Shown piece by piece: positions 1-14,262 of a stretch of 64,000 nt of DNA (within the stretch, counting starts at the first letter, position 1; every line of letters begins with the position of its first letter). The translations under genes were made by a program, and so were the position numbers. The stretch spans positions 47,719,137-47,783,136 of the forward strand of contig NC_073304.1 in assembly GCF_027595985.1 (NCBI RefSeq), given 5' to 3'. Source of the stretch: Sorex araneus (taxonomy: Eukaryota > Chordata > Mammalia > Eulipotyphla > Soricidae). The notes beneath the pieces are model-generated. The model saw only the letters and a list, made by a program, of their open reading frames with translations. It made no database searches and had not been told where the DNA came from.

Positions 1-2761
1 ATATCCTAGCCCCCTCATGCCAACTTGAATTTCCCCTGGCCCAGCCACCTCTGGGAGTGGCACTGGAATCTATTGTCATTGGCCTGCAGCGTAATGCAGA
101 ACAAGCTTACAATCATCCGACGCTTCCCCTGGGCAGGGTTTCCCAGTGCTCACAGCTGATGAAAATCACAGGTGATCTGTGTAGGCGTTTGCCCCTCCTG
201 CATCTTTCAGATAGGAAGAGCTTCCGCCAGCAACCCTGTACAGAAGAACTTTATTATGAATAATGTAGGATTTAGACAAAATGATTCCTGTATCAATGGA
301 CCAAAGTTACTCCAACGATCCGTTTTTACTATTGAAAAGGGGTTCAAGAATATGTATCTTGGCCTTTAATGTAGGAGAGTACAAAGAACTGGAGAATTAC
401 CAGTAGTTTTGATCCTTTTGGCAGTATTGTTATGGCTAGGACTGTAGTTTTCCTAAGACTGTCCTAGATGGAAAACCATTGTTCCCACAGTCACACTCCT
501 CATTCCTCTGTCCCACATATTAGGAAAAATTTGCAGATCAAAAACAAAAATAAGAAATCTGTTTCATGCCCACTCTTCCAAAAGTCTAGTTAGTGGTTCT
601 AACTATAGCTAGGTCTTGAATGAATCAGATGGTTGGGAGGTAGCCGAAGAGACTGGCTCAGAATTCCATGAACATCATTAACATAAGCATATGTTAAGGA
701 TAGTGATTCAAGAGAGCCTAGAGAATGTGAAGCTAATGTGTGAAAGAGGGACATGTTTTTTTGTGCAGACTTTCCCACAGCGGACTTGTCCCTTGGCACT
801 GATTTGGCCTTGGCTGCCATTTCTAACTGGTCTCATCTGCATTAGGAGGCTCAGCTTCAAGGGGGTGGGGGAGGACACTCTGAGCCCTAGACCTCAAAAT
901 AGTTCAAATTTCTCCTGCCTATGAGAAACCCAAGGTTGGGAAGAGAGGTAGAAAGGAGAGGGATGCCTAGCCGGAGGCCAAGTGGAGGCCCCACCTCCCA
1001 GAGCCACTCTGGATGCTCTGTGTCTGCATTCCAGGACCTGTGTCTCCTTGGGTGGGCCCTTCTCACTAGAATGGATCCAGAGTTTGGAATGTGGATGTGG
1101 TTGGGAACTTCCCCACAGAATCCCACCTTGTGGTGGAAGGCTTGGGTTGGAGGGAGTGCCATTTCCCTCTCCCTCTCTGGTTCTCTGTGACATATGAAGA
1201 TCCTATGTGGTCCTGGATCTTGAACCTGGGTCAGCCATGTGGAAGGCAGGCATCTCTCCTGCTGTGCTCTCTCTCAGGTCCCCTCCCCAGGGTCTTAAAA
1301 AGAGCTTTCCTTCTCCTGGGTTGAGTTGTAAAGGCACATCTGCTTCCCCAAACCAAATTAGTCTTGTAGTTGAGCTAATAGGGTTTGTACACTAAGAATT
1401 TTATTCCCCAGCTTCCCGCATTTTTAGAAGAACTGCAGCTGCTTGAAGCCCAGCTGTAATATTTCCACCTTAGCGGTTCTTCAAAGCCACTGGATGGTTT
1501 GACCAAAAAAAGAATGACATGGTATGACTGTTTTAAAGGGATTCTTATGGTTGCTGGTTCAATTGACATCATGGGGCTCAGACAATGTTTAGGGGTAGAT
1601 ACGGCGAGAAGTGAAGATATTCAAAACATGTTTTGACTTCAAATGTCAGAAAGAAAAAAAAGCTTATGTGACTTTCTGACACGTCAGATGGGGACAGGAA
1701 AAGAGAGGATGACTGGGCCTGAGCAATGGAAAGATGCAAGGTCCATTTACTGATGTGGAGAAGACCAGGGACGGCTGCTTGGAGAGGAAGAAGCACGGGC
1801 CCAGTTTTTTTGTTAATTCTCCTCTGTGATTTCTATTATACATCTGAATGGTGGTATCAAGTAGATATCTGGCTGTTAGAGTCTCTGAGTTGAGCAAGTA
1901 AAAAGGAAGACGTACCTTCAGTTTAAGGTACCATCACTGGGATGTTCTAGCCTGCAGTGGAGCTCTCCAGAGATAAGAGCTGGCATGCTAAGGATACACG
2001 TTCAGTTGCTGGTAGAAGCAGTGCAGTCTGAGAGATAGCTTCTCTTGCAGAGCAGTTTCTCAGCTCAGTTCACTGAAGTTTAAGCTGGGTGGTGAGCCAT
2101 GATAAACAAAGGGGAAGGAGGAGTACTGGAAAAAAGGGACAGAACAACATGATGGGAAGTTGGCGCTTGAAGAAAGTGGTGCATCTTTGAGATGTCTCAA
2201 GAACAGTGGTCAAGACTTCTGGGAATTGAGTCTAAGCTGTTTGTCCCCATTTCTACTGTGCTTATGCAAACCAAGTTTTACTCAGTGGGCAGATAGTGAG
2301 GGACACACAGAAGGGTGGTCAGTCACTTTAAGATATAAATCAGTAAGACATAGACATAAAACTTCCCTGTCTCAGAGTAGCCCTCTTACTATGGGTTTTA
2401 AGCATCATGAAAGTCACTGAGTGCTCAAAAGAACTGTGGAGTGTAGCTGAAATGGTTATATTGTAAGATACTCTCCTGGCTTGACTGGCTTAGGTCCTCT
2501 CGCTAGGCTGAGGGAGCTATACCTGTTGTCTTACCTTGTTCTTTCCTGAATGGCTGGGCCTTGAAGATGACTCCTCCTGGCTTTGAAACACATGATTCCC
2601 ATGGAGAACCTCAAGCACTTCTCTGCTGGGGTCATGTCCAGGCTGAGGCGTATATCATAGCCACTAGACAGAAGGCCAACCACTCGACATGGGGATCCTG
2701 AGCTGTGAGCTTCACTCTGTCCTTGGCTTGTGATCAAAGGCTTTTGTCTCCATCTGCTCAG
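1..2761 (+). other. NID2: NID2 intron, mostly unique sequence
   Basis: No exon with the CWCV pattern of the first thyroglobulin domain is present, so this is intron upstream of the second one. No SOR SINE, microsatellite or L1 tail is evident, which is unusual for this window. Short open frames on both strands look random. Confidence 0.6.
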
Positions 2762-2983
2762 AGGCCATCCAAAGACCACCAACTATGTGTCAGCGCTGGC
2801 GGGCACAGCTGTTGGAAGTCTACAAGGGACAGCCTAAGGATGACCAGTACCTGCCTCAGTGTGACGACGAGGGTGAGTTCATTCCAGTGCAGTGCCAGGG
2901 CAACAGTGACTTCTGCTGGTGTGTCAACAAAGAAGGCAAAGAAGTGTCACGTCCCTATGTCTCACCACAGGGCACCCTTAAAT
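2762..2983 (+). CDS. NID2: NID2 exon: second thyroglobulin type-1 domain
   Basis: A 222-bp symmetrical phase 1-1 exon. The acceptor follows CTGCTCAG and the donor is GTAAGC. It encodes [10 protein letters not shown]...PQCDDEG...VQCQG...FCWCV, the cysteine pattern of a thyroglobulin type-1 repeat. The last codon (TGT) is split after its first base. A second AG at 2773-2774 would break the phase, so 2762 is preferred. Confidence 0.92.
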
Positions 2984-5982
2984 GTAAGCACCCAGGTAGC
3001 CCTTACTCACTTCAGCTGCTTCTAAGGTGTTTCTGCCACTGTGGATGAAGCTGGACAAGTAAGTGGTCAAGGGATCAAAGAAGTCACTGATGGTGACGAT
3101 TATAATCTGGTCCACATCCACTCAGGATCACAATTTAATGTTTGGTTGGGTAAGTTACTGTAGTGAGAGCATCTGGAATTCAGTTCTGTATGCAATCACT
3201 CCCCCTCCCAACACAGGGTTAAAGGGGATACTTCATTCGGTGCTCCCACTAAAACTTTTTAAATATTGGTTGTTTTTTTTCTTTTCTTTTTTTTTAAAGA
3301 CAAATTCTTTGTTCTGAGACTAATTTTTAAAATTATTTTTAAAAGAAAAAAATTTTTAATCACTGAAATTACAAAGTTATTCATGATTGGGTTTCAGGCA
3401 TATAATGTTTCAACAGCGATCCCTTCACCAGTGTCCACTTCCCTCCACTAGCGTACAACCTCACCTTTGCTTCCCTCTCATCATTCTACTTATATGAAAG
3501 GTGCTTTTTAATTTTTTTTTATTTTTGAAGTTCTTGCACTATGGCTTACAGTGCTGTACTGTTGCTGATAGGGTTTCATACATCACATGTAATCACCTTT
3601 TACCACCATCTCCTCCTCCCAGTTAAATGTTTCCCTCCACCAAAGGTGTTGCCCCCTCCATGACCTATCCTCCATCCTCCTCAAGTGGCATGTTTCCTAC
3701 TGAATACCAGTTCTCATGTTCTTTGTTTCTTTTGTCTTTGGGCATTCATTATTCCATCATTAAGTTTAAGTCCTGTATGTGAGAGAGATCATTCTGTGCC
3801 GGTCTGTCTCTGACTAACTTAATTCAGCATGATACTCTCCAGGTCCCTTCAGTAATAGCGAATTTCATGATGTTATCTTTTCTTATGGCCGATTAATACT
3901 ATATTGTGTATATATACCATAGTTTCCTTATCTAGGCATATATTCTTAGACACTGGGGTTGTTAAGAGATTTGGGATATTTTGGATGGTGCTGCAAGGAA
4001 CATAGGGGTGCAGATTTCTTTTCTCCATTTTGTTTTGGGGTCCTTAGGGTATATTCCAAGAACTGGAGTTCCTTGGTCAAATGGAAGCGCAATTCCTGGA
4101 GTTTTTTGGAATGTTCATACTTATTTCTATAAAGGTTGGACCAGTCTACTGTCTCACTGGCAGTGAATGAAGTCCTTTTTCCCTGCATCCATGCCATGGG
4201 TTGTTCTTGTTATTTTTGATGTGTGCCAGTCTCTGGTGTGAGATAATATCTCATTGTTTTGATTCTCATCTTCCTGATGATTACTGATACAGAGCTTTTT
4301 TTCATGTACCTTTTGGCCATTTGTATTTCTTCCTTGAGTAATTTTTTTGTTCCTTTTCGGATTTTTTGATGATGTTGGCTGTTTTTTCTTGTAAAGGTCT
4401 ACCATAAAGATCTTGTAAAGGTCTGCTTTATATATCTCTGATATTAACCCCTTATCAGATGAGTGTTGGGTAAATACTTTCTTCATTCTGTAGACTGTCT
4501 TTGTATCCTGGCTGTTGTTTCCTTTGAGGTGCAGAAGCTTCTTAATTTAATGTAGATTCATTTGTTTATCTGTGCTTTTATTTGCTTGATCAGTGGTGTT
4601 TCATCCTTGAAGATGCCTTTAGCTTCAATATCATAGAGAGTTCTACCTATTTTTTCCCTATGTGCCTTACGGATCAGGTCTGATGTTGAGGTCTTTAACG
4701 TATTTTTATTTTACTTTTGTACACTGCATTAGAAAGAGATCTGAGTTTAATTTTTCATGTAAAAATAAGTTTTCCCAGCACCCCTTGTTGAAGAAGCTTT
4801 CCGTACTTCATTTCATATTTTTTGTTCTGTTATAGAAGATTAACTAGTCAAATACTTGAGGGTCTATCTCAGGATATTCAATTCTATTTATTTGAGAGTC
4901 TGTCTTTATTCTAGTACCATGATGTTTTAATTACTATCTTTGTAGTATAGTTTGAAGTTGGGGAAAGTGATGATGCCTTCCATCTTCTTTTTCACAAGTA
5001 TTGCTTTACCTATGGGTGATAATGGTTGAGGAGGGGAGGAAGGTAGGGGGATATTGTTCCATATAAATTTCAGGTGTCTGGCCTATTTCTTTGAAAAATG
5101 TTATGGGTATCCTTATAGGGACTGAATTGAATCTATACAATGATTGGAGGATTATTGCCATTTTGATGACATTAACCCTCCCAATCAATCAGTGGGGATG
5201 TGTCTTCATTTCCTCATGTCCCTTTTTGTCTCTTGAAGTATTTTTTATTTTTCTTTGTATAAATATTTCACCTTCTTAGTTAAGCCAATTTGTGAAGCAC
5301 AACTGTGAATAGGCTTGTTTTTTTAATATCTCTGTCTTATCTTTCATTCATTGCTGTAGGAAAGCTATGGACTTTTGCATAATAATTTTTAGCCTGCCAC
5401 TTTACTATACATATCTATTGTTTCTAAGGGCTTTTTCATATAATCTTTAGAATGTTCTAAATATAGTACGATGTCATCTGTAAATACTAAGAGCTTACTT
5501 CCTTTCATATCTGATGCCCTTGATATCTTTTTCTTGACTAATTGCTACGGTAAATATTTCCAGTATTATACTAAGTAAGAGTGGCAAGAGTGGGCAACCT
5601 TGTCTTGTGTGTGTTATTAGAGGAAAGGCTTTTAGTTTCTTCCCATTGAGACTAATGTTTGCTGTGGATTTGTAATTGGCTTTGACTACAATGAGGAAAA
5701 TTCCTTCAATTCTCATTTTGTTGAGTTTTTTAATCATGAATGGGTGCTTCATCTATCAAATGCTTTCTCTATGTCTATTGATGATCATATGATTTTTATT
5801 TTTCATTTTATTGACACAGTGTATTACATTGATTGACTTGTGTATGTTGAACCATACTTGCCTCCCTGAATTAATCCTACTTGGTCATTGTGTATAATCT
5901 TTTTAATGAGATGTTGGACTCTATTTGCTAGTGTTTTGTTGAGGATCTCTGCATCTGTGTTCATCAAGGATATCAGCCTGTA

Positions 5983-6056
<74 letters not shown>

Positions 6057-9000
6057 CCTCTCTCTCCTGTCTCTGTCTCTCTGTGTGTCTGTCTGTGTCT
6101 GTGTCTGTGTGATGTCTCTGTCCACGTTTGGTCTCAGGGTTTTGTTTGCTTGTTAACAACTGTTTGGGAGTGCTTCTGTTTCTTAAGTTTCCTGGAATAG
6201 CCTGAAAAAGATTGGCAGTAGGTTTTCTTTAAAGATTTGAAAGAACTCTCTAGTGAATTCCTCTGGGTTTGGGCTTTTGCTTTGGGTTGACTTTTGATTA
6301 CCTTTTGATTTCTTCAAAACTGTTAGGTCTAGTCAGGTAATCCATATCTTCTCAGTTCAGGCATAGTAGGTTGTAAGAGTCCAAGAATGTATCCATTTCT
6401 TCTAGGTTTTCTCATTTTGTTGCATGAAGATTCTCAAAGTAATCTTTGTTAATCTTTTGAATTTCTGTTAAATCTGTTGTGACATCCTTGCTTTCCTTTC
6501 TGATTTGGTTTGATAAAATCCTTCTCTTTATGAGTCTTGCTAGTTGTTCATTAATCTTGTTAATTTTTTTTAAAAGCCAACTTTTGGTTTCATTGATCTT
6601 TTGGATTTTCTTTTACATTCCAGTTCATTAATTTCTGATCTAAATTTTATTATAACCTTCCTCCTGCCTGCTTTGGTTTCCTTTAGTTGGTCTTTTGTCA
6701 ATTTCTTCAGTTGTGCATTCAAGTTATTTATATGGGCCCTTTCTTCCTGATGAATGCTTGTGCAGCTTTGCTATGTCTCACAAGTTACTGTTAGGTAATG
6801 TCCTCATTCTCATTTGTTTTGGGGAATCTTTTAATTTCCTCTTTGAGTTCTTAACTCACAGGTTGTTTTATAACAAGCTATTTAATTTCCAGATGTTTGA
6901 GTTGTCGCTCCAATTCTGTTTGTTATTATGTTCTATTTTCAGCACATTAGGGCCTAAGAAGATAGCCGGTGTGCTTTCTATCCTCTTGCCTTTGTGCAGA
7001 TATAGTTTATATCCCAGAATGTAGTGTTTTGGAGAATGTCCCATGTGCATTGGAGAAGCATGTGCAAGTATTTCCTTACTGAGCTATTGTTAGGGATATG
7101 AGTTCTTCTTGATATACATATCCCTTGATCATTAAGAAATGACCTTCACTGTCTCTTATAATCTTTTTGAGTCTAAAGTCTATGCTGACAGACACTAGAA
7201 TGGCCATCTTGGCCTTTTCGTAGGGGTTGTTTGCTTGGCTTAAAGTAGCCCCTTGTAAAGACAATTTTCAGTATGTGAAATTTCTGGATTGTTATCTGTG
7301 AAGTTGTGTATCATTCTTTCAAATCTGAATGAGAATCTGGCTGGGTATAGTATTCTTGGTGTGGTTTTGATCTCATTGAGTTATTTTTTTTTAAACTATA
7401 TCCCACCACTGTCTTCAGACCTGGGAGGTTTTATTTGGTAAATTTGCTAAATCTGCTATAAATATTGGGACATTCCTTTATACATAGTTTCCTTCTTTGA
7501 TCTTGCTGCTTTCAGTATTCTACCTGTGTTTTTTGTCATTCTGATTAGGATGTGTCTTGGAGTATTTTTATTTGGTTCTCTTTTAGCTTCAGGCCTCCCA
7601 GATCTGGTGATGTATTCTTCAGCTCTGAGAATGTCTCGGCAATGATGTCTTTGATAATTGCTTCTTCATTGGGGTTGCCTTGCTGGTCCTTTGGAACACC
7701 TGGTCCTTTGATTCTTATGTCGTTCCTCTTGAATTCATCCCAAAATTCTCTTGTCAGCTATTCGTTTTTTGTGAGTTTTTTTTCTGTTGTTGTCTGGAGA
7801 TTTTCTGCACCTCATGTGGAGCTCACTGTTTGTCATCAGCTACTGTTACTCAGCTGCTGAGGTCTTCCAGTGAGTTTTTATTCTACTTACAAAATTCTTT
7901 AGTTCTATCATTTCTGTCCTCATCTCTGCTTGTGTTTTATTGGTTGCCCTTTCCATTGTGTTTCTTTGAGCTCTTTAAATATCCTCAGCATTTCTTCTCA
8001 AAGTTCCTTTTCACAAAGGTTATATGGCTTGTTATTACAGGTTGAGTCTTCAGGGTTCCCATTGTCACTAACTAAGTGTGGTGGGGTTCTGGGCTGCTAT
8101 TCCATTGTGACTTCTGCAGTCTGGAGGTTTTTTTATGCGGTGTTGTGTGACACGAGTTAGGATCTTTGTATGCTCAGAACGAGGTATGAAGAGGTAAAGA
8201 AATGTGCAGTCGCAGAGTGGTCTTGTACTTTATGGGGTGGGCTGGGGTCCTGAAGTGAGTGGCAGGGGAGGGGTAACATTGTGAAATAGTGATCCAGAGA
8301 AAAAATGAGGGTTCTGACACTGTGATGCCTCAGTTTCTTGGGACCAGGGCTGGGCGAAGTCAAGCAGGGTTGCTAGCAGCCTTTCACTTCACTTCTGCTA
8401 CACTAGTGTTTTATTGTCTTCCTTCCTTGTAACTGACTATCATTTAATCACTAATCCTCAAAAAATCATGTATAAATGAGAATTTTTTTTTAAGAAACAT
8501 CTGCAGCATATCTGTATAGCATGAAGAACTTTTGATGTTCAGCAAAAGTCTGGCATATGATGAGGTAATTTTTCTTCCTCTTTTTACCCTCTCTCTCCCC
8601 CCCCCCCCCCACCTTCCACTGTCCCATGGCAGGTGACCTCATGCCTGCTCCAGATGTGCACCAGCCCACCACTGAGCCTGAGATCAAACCTCCCTTCCTG
8701 CTCTATGCTCATGGCACACAGATTGGCTACATGCCCCTCCGCGGCACCCATTTTCAGAAGGACAAAGCCAAGCCCCTGCTGTCACTGCAGGTAGAGTGGA
8801 TTTCTCCTGGAAGGGATGGGGCTTTGGGGAGCATTCAGAAGGTACTTTAATCTTTTCTCACTAAGCAAGAGTCCTGAGGTGGAGGAAGGTCTTGAAGGGT
8901 TCTCATGTCTCATTGACCAATAATCTACTCTCCAGGGCTGGAGCGATAGTATAGGGGGTAAGGCACTTGCCTTTCATGTGGCCAATCCTCTTCCATCCCT

Positions 9001-12000
9001 GGCGTGACATGGTCCCCTAAGTGTGGAGCCAGGAGTAGACTCAAGCACCGCAAGCAAGTTGGGGCCCTCCTCACCCATAAAGCCACACTTGATCCATGGG
9101 ATTTCTAGCTTGTAATTGAAAACGGGACCTCCAAATTGTAGAGATATGGAGGCAGTATGATAATCCAAGGGAAAATGGACAGAAATCTTAATGTAACTCT
9201 CCCAGGTTCTCCATTGACAGACAGACTCACAGTTCCTTAAGTCAAAACAATGGTGGATTGGCTGCAGGCAGTAGTTTCCTTGCCAGCTGAGGTGAAAATC
9301 TGAAGTGGAATATGGAAGCCTCACATAACATCCCCCATGCACCCATGCTGGCTCTCCTGATCAGCCTCTTTTCTCTGACTCCTTCTCAAATAAAAATTTG
9401 TGACTAGTTTGATGGCAAGGGAGGAGTGATCTGAACCTGCCATAAGGAATGCTGACTACTTCTGGAGCCAGCAGCTGAGATCTCTTTCATTCCTTCATGT
9501 TGGAGGAGGAATTTCATCTTGAAAATGGAGAAAAGAGAAGGAGAAAGACACTGACACTTAGAAATAAATGTGTCCTTTAGTTTAAATGTCATTCTGGTCT
9601 GTTGTGGAGGCAGGATTGCTTCTCAGACTTTTGGCTAAGATCAAGTGTTGTGGAGACAGGAGGGTGGGGGCACCCAATACTGACCTATACTGGATGACAT
9701 GACATTTATTCAAAGGTTTTTAAAGTTGTTTAGCTTAGTTTCTGAGAACCTATAGGTGATGGTGAGAACTTACTGTTCTGTGAACTAACTCTTCATCAGG
9801 CCCCCAAGTTTGTAGAAACAGACAGCAAAACCTATGTTTTAACATACTCTCGCATGCTGTTTTGCAAAAGTCTCTAAAAGAGGCAGAAATGAATAAAGTA
9901 TCACCTCAAACTAACCAGCTGCTGTCTAGTCCAGCAGTGTCATTGCATTTCTAAACCTGCAGCAGTAGGTGGGCTTGTTATAGTGACAGAACTGAGAGAG
10001 AAAATGGAATATAGGCTGTAGGGATGGTGTGGAAATTTACTTTTTTTTCTTTAAAAAATTAAAAAAAGGAGATATTTTGTAATTAATGGGTCCCACAACT
10101 CCTTTGGTTAATGGGTGCTTAGCTGATGATGCAATCCTGCCGCCACACCTGGCTGTGCTCAGGAATCACGCCTAGTGGGGCGACCATATGGCGTGCCAGG
10201 GATCGAACCTGGGACTGAAGCAAGGGAAGTGCTTTGCCTGCTGTTCTATCTCTGACCCCCTAAGATAGTTTTTAATATTAAAATAAAAAAGTATTTGACC
10301 TTCATATGGCCCTATATAAACAGCCCCTTTCTCACAGAAGCCAAGTCCTGCTTTGTCAAGCGTTTCTTACTCTGACTCCTCATTTAAAGACCCAAGTCAA
10401 GCCAGCCCCGGGAGGCCGCCTTAGGCAAGCAAGAAGCTGGCATGACTTCAGGGATAGCAGAAGGCCCTCAGTGTTGGCCTTTGTACATCTGCTGGTCTCA
10501 GAGCAGGCGTCTGAGTTGGAAATCACTTGAGTCAATTACTGTGCTTGGGAAGGGATTATCACAGACTCAGCCTTTCCAAGGACTTTTTTATTGGCCCTAA
10601 GTAAGGGAGGGCTTCCTCTGAGTGAGGCATTCTGTCATCTCTCCCTGCGCAGTTCCTTCACTCATCTGATTTTACTTTATTTACGTTCTAGAACCACACA
10701 CATTTGTAGAGATTGTGGCATAAGTGATGGCAGGTAAGGAAAGATGCCGCCATAGTGACGGAGTAGGGAGAGCAGGTTTTACTGTTAAATGCTGGCAAAT
10801 TTTAGAAAGAACTTCCAAAAAAGTGCTGATAGCATTAGAAAGGATTCCGTTTTGGCCTAGTGAAATATTAAGAGCTGACTTTGCAGAGTTTTGTCTTCAA
10901 TCATGAAGGGGCTGATTTTTTTAATTTTTTTCATGAAATCCCTGTTTTTCCACTACCAGTCATAATAATGGGGCCAGAGAAACATTACAGTGGACAGGGC
11001 CCTTGCCTTGCATGCAGCCGACCTGGGCTTAATCCCTATTACTCCACAGTCCCCCAAGCATCACCATAAGTGTCCCTGAGTGCACAGTCAGGAGTACTCT
11101 TGAGCAACACTGGGTCTGGCCCTAAAAGAAAAAAACAAAAAGTAATGATACTTATTAAGGGTTTAATGTGTGCCAAGTATTGTTAGGGTCCTTTATGAGC
11201 ATTTATAGTATTAATTTTCATAATACTCGTAGTAAGTAGGTGTTATCTCCATTTGCAAATGAGGAAATCAGGCACAGAAAGCAGTTAAGTACCCAAGTTA
11301 AACGTCCTAGTAAAGAGCCTACCCTAGTTTTGACCCAGGTTGTCACTCTCCTTACATAACCACGCTACTCAACTGTGCCTGAGAATCCAGCAGGGCTGCT
11401 TGTAGCAGTCAGCTGAGCACACACTGAGGAAAGTCCTAACTTCCATTTCTCTATTCTGGTCCACGAAGGGCTCCATCACCGTAGGGATTGACTATGACTG
11501 CCGAGAGAAGATGGTGTACTGGACAGACGTTTCTGCACGTACCATTAACCGCGTTAAATTGGAACCAGGGGCAGAACGTGAGGTTGTTATTGATTCAGGT
11601 CAGCACCTTTGCCCAAAAGGCACTTCTGAGTTTCACTTTTTAACTGAAACCAAGCTATTTCCCTGCTTATGTCATGTGTCTCCTATTTGTGAAGTTCTGT
11701 GCTGTAATGTACAAAAGAACAGCACTTCTGTAAATGAACACACATAAGGAGTGAGCTGGATTATAATAGGGCCTTCCTCAGGAGAAACAGGGCTCTCGTG
11801 AGAAAAGGCTCAGTTCAGAAGTCAAGAGTGGCCACAGCTGATGCAGCCTCTCCTAGCACTGTGGATGCTGGTGCCATTAAGTGGGTGAGCTTGTGAATCT
11901 AGAGAAAACTAGGGGTGGCAGAAGAGGTAACAATCGATGGTCTGTCATTTTCTGTTAATTCTTGCAACTTAGAGATTCTTAGATTTTTTTAACTTTTCAA

Positions 12001-14207
12001 ACACAGAACATCCTTTGGTTTGGGTTTACCTCCATGCAGTAACTGCTCCAGTTCTTCCTTTGCTTCTCAGGTGTGATCAGCCCTGAAGGACTTGCCCTTG
12101 ATGTATATCACAGAAGGATGTACTACACGGACAGTGTCCTGGATAAGATAGAAACGGCCCGGCTGGATGGCTCTGACCGTCAGATTCTCTTTCACAAGAA
12201 CCTGGTGAACCCCCGGGCCATCACTCTGGATCCAATTCAACGGTTAGTGGGGCTTTCCTAACCCATCTATTCCTCATGAAGAGTAACTTGACGTCCTTGT
12301 CCTTAGAATTTACATGCAGTTGGGAAGGAGCAGACAAGAGAGAAAATTCTTTGTTTCACTCTTTGTTCACAAGTTTACTAAGGACTCATTAGGTGTCAGG
12401 CCCTGTTGTATGCAAAGGCAACCTCTTATTCTGTTAGGATGAATGAAAATGGCAAACTAATAATTAAACAAAATCATTAACGGTGTGAAGTGATACCTAG
12501 CGAATGCAGAAAGATTCTATCTAGGGACCAGAGTCTACTTGGATTCAGATAATTAGGCAGGGCCTGTCTGAGGTAATGAACTGGAATTTAATAGGTCTCC
12601 TTCAACATATTTGGGAAGTTACAATATTGAAGCCTCAGAAAGGCTGACCTCCCTCAACACTTAAAGCAAGCAAACAAGACACTTAACTTCTTTCTCTGAT
12701 TTCATTTTCTTTCCTTTAAAGAAAATTGTGGGTCACATTACTATTGCTGGGGATTGCTCAGTTGAACTAGGGTTAGCAGCAGGTAAGGTAAGCACCTTAA
12801 CCCAGTATAGATAAGCCAAACATCTTAATAATTCTCAGACCACTAGCCTCATTTTCTTTTTTTTTTTTTTTTTTTTGGCAATTCAATATTTTATTTTATT
12901 TTTTTTTTTTTAAATTTTTTTTTTTTAATTTATTTATTTTTAATTAGAGAATCACCGTGAGGGTACAGTTACAGATTTATACACTTTTGTGCTTATATTT
13001 CCCTCATACAAAGTTCGGGAACCCATCCCTTCACCAGTGCCCATTTTCCACCACCCGTAAACCCAGTGTCCCTCCCACCCTCCCCAATCCCATCTCCCCC
13101 CCACCCCACCCTGCCACTGTGGCAAGGCATTCCCTTCTGTTTTCTCTCTCTAATTAGCTGTTGTGGTTTGCAATAAAGGTGTTGAGTGGCCGCTGTGCTC
13201 AGTCTCTAGCCCTCATTCAGCCCGCAACTCTCTTCCCCCACATGGCCTTCGACTACAATGTAGTTGGTGATCGCTTCTCTGAGTTGACCTTTCCCCGGAA
13301 CGTGAGGCCAGCCTCGAAGCCATGGAGTCAACCTCCTGGTACTTATTTCTACAGTTCTTGGGTGTTAGTCTCCCACTCTGTTATTCTATATACCATAGAT
13401 GAGTGCAATCTTTCTATGTCTGTCTCTCTCTATCTGACTCATTTCACTCAGCATGAAACTTTTCATGCCCATCCACTTAACTACAAAATTTTTGACCTCC
13501 TTTTTTCTAACAGCTGCATAGTATTCCATTGTATAGATGTACCAAAGTTTCCTCAACCAGTCATCCGTTCTGGGGCATTCGGGTTTTTTCCAGATTCTCA
13601 CTAGCCTCATTTTCAATGTAATAAAAATGTTCTCTGTCCATATTGTTATGGTTACCAACTAGAGCATATAAATTGGTCCGTATTTTCTCATTTTTAGCAG
13701 GGTTTGACTCAACTACTTAGTGGAAAGCATCTAAGTTGGTTCTGAACTTTGAGTTCAACACACTGAAGAAGGTAGATCTTTCTCTATTCCATTTATCTCC
13801 ATAGAAACTTGTACTGGACAGACTGGAACCGAGAAGCTCCTAAAATTGAGACATCTACTTTAGATGGAAGAGATAGAAGAATTCTGGTGTATCAACACCT
13901 TGCACTACCCAATGCTTTAACCTTTGACCATGTTAACAGACAGCTCTGCTGGGCAGATGCAGGTAATATTACTAATGCAATGCAAACACAGAACACTTCA
14001 TTATAGTGGGCACAATCACTCATTTCAATAAAACCAAATCTCATATATACCTTTTGGTTTGAATAAAATTGCAGCTGCACAGCCCATGTGTTCTGTAAAC
14101 ATTTAAAGAATACTTCAGAGAGGAGGTTGTGTGTCCAACTCATTTTTGTACAGCTTGTCCCTCCCCCACATAAAAACTCAGTACATTTAAAAAATATATA
14201 TATACAC

Positions 14208-14262
<55 letters not shown>

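Noticed and set aside
1-2700. Exon for the first NID2 thyroglobulin domain
   Set aside because: No frame shows the Cys pattern or a CWCV motif; the domain must lie upstream of the window.
5824-6159. Ser/Leu and Arg/Glu-rich ORFs on both strands
   Set aside because: Artefact of the CT microsatellite inside a dead L1.
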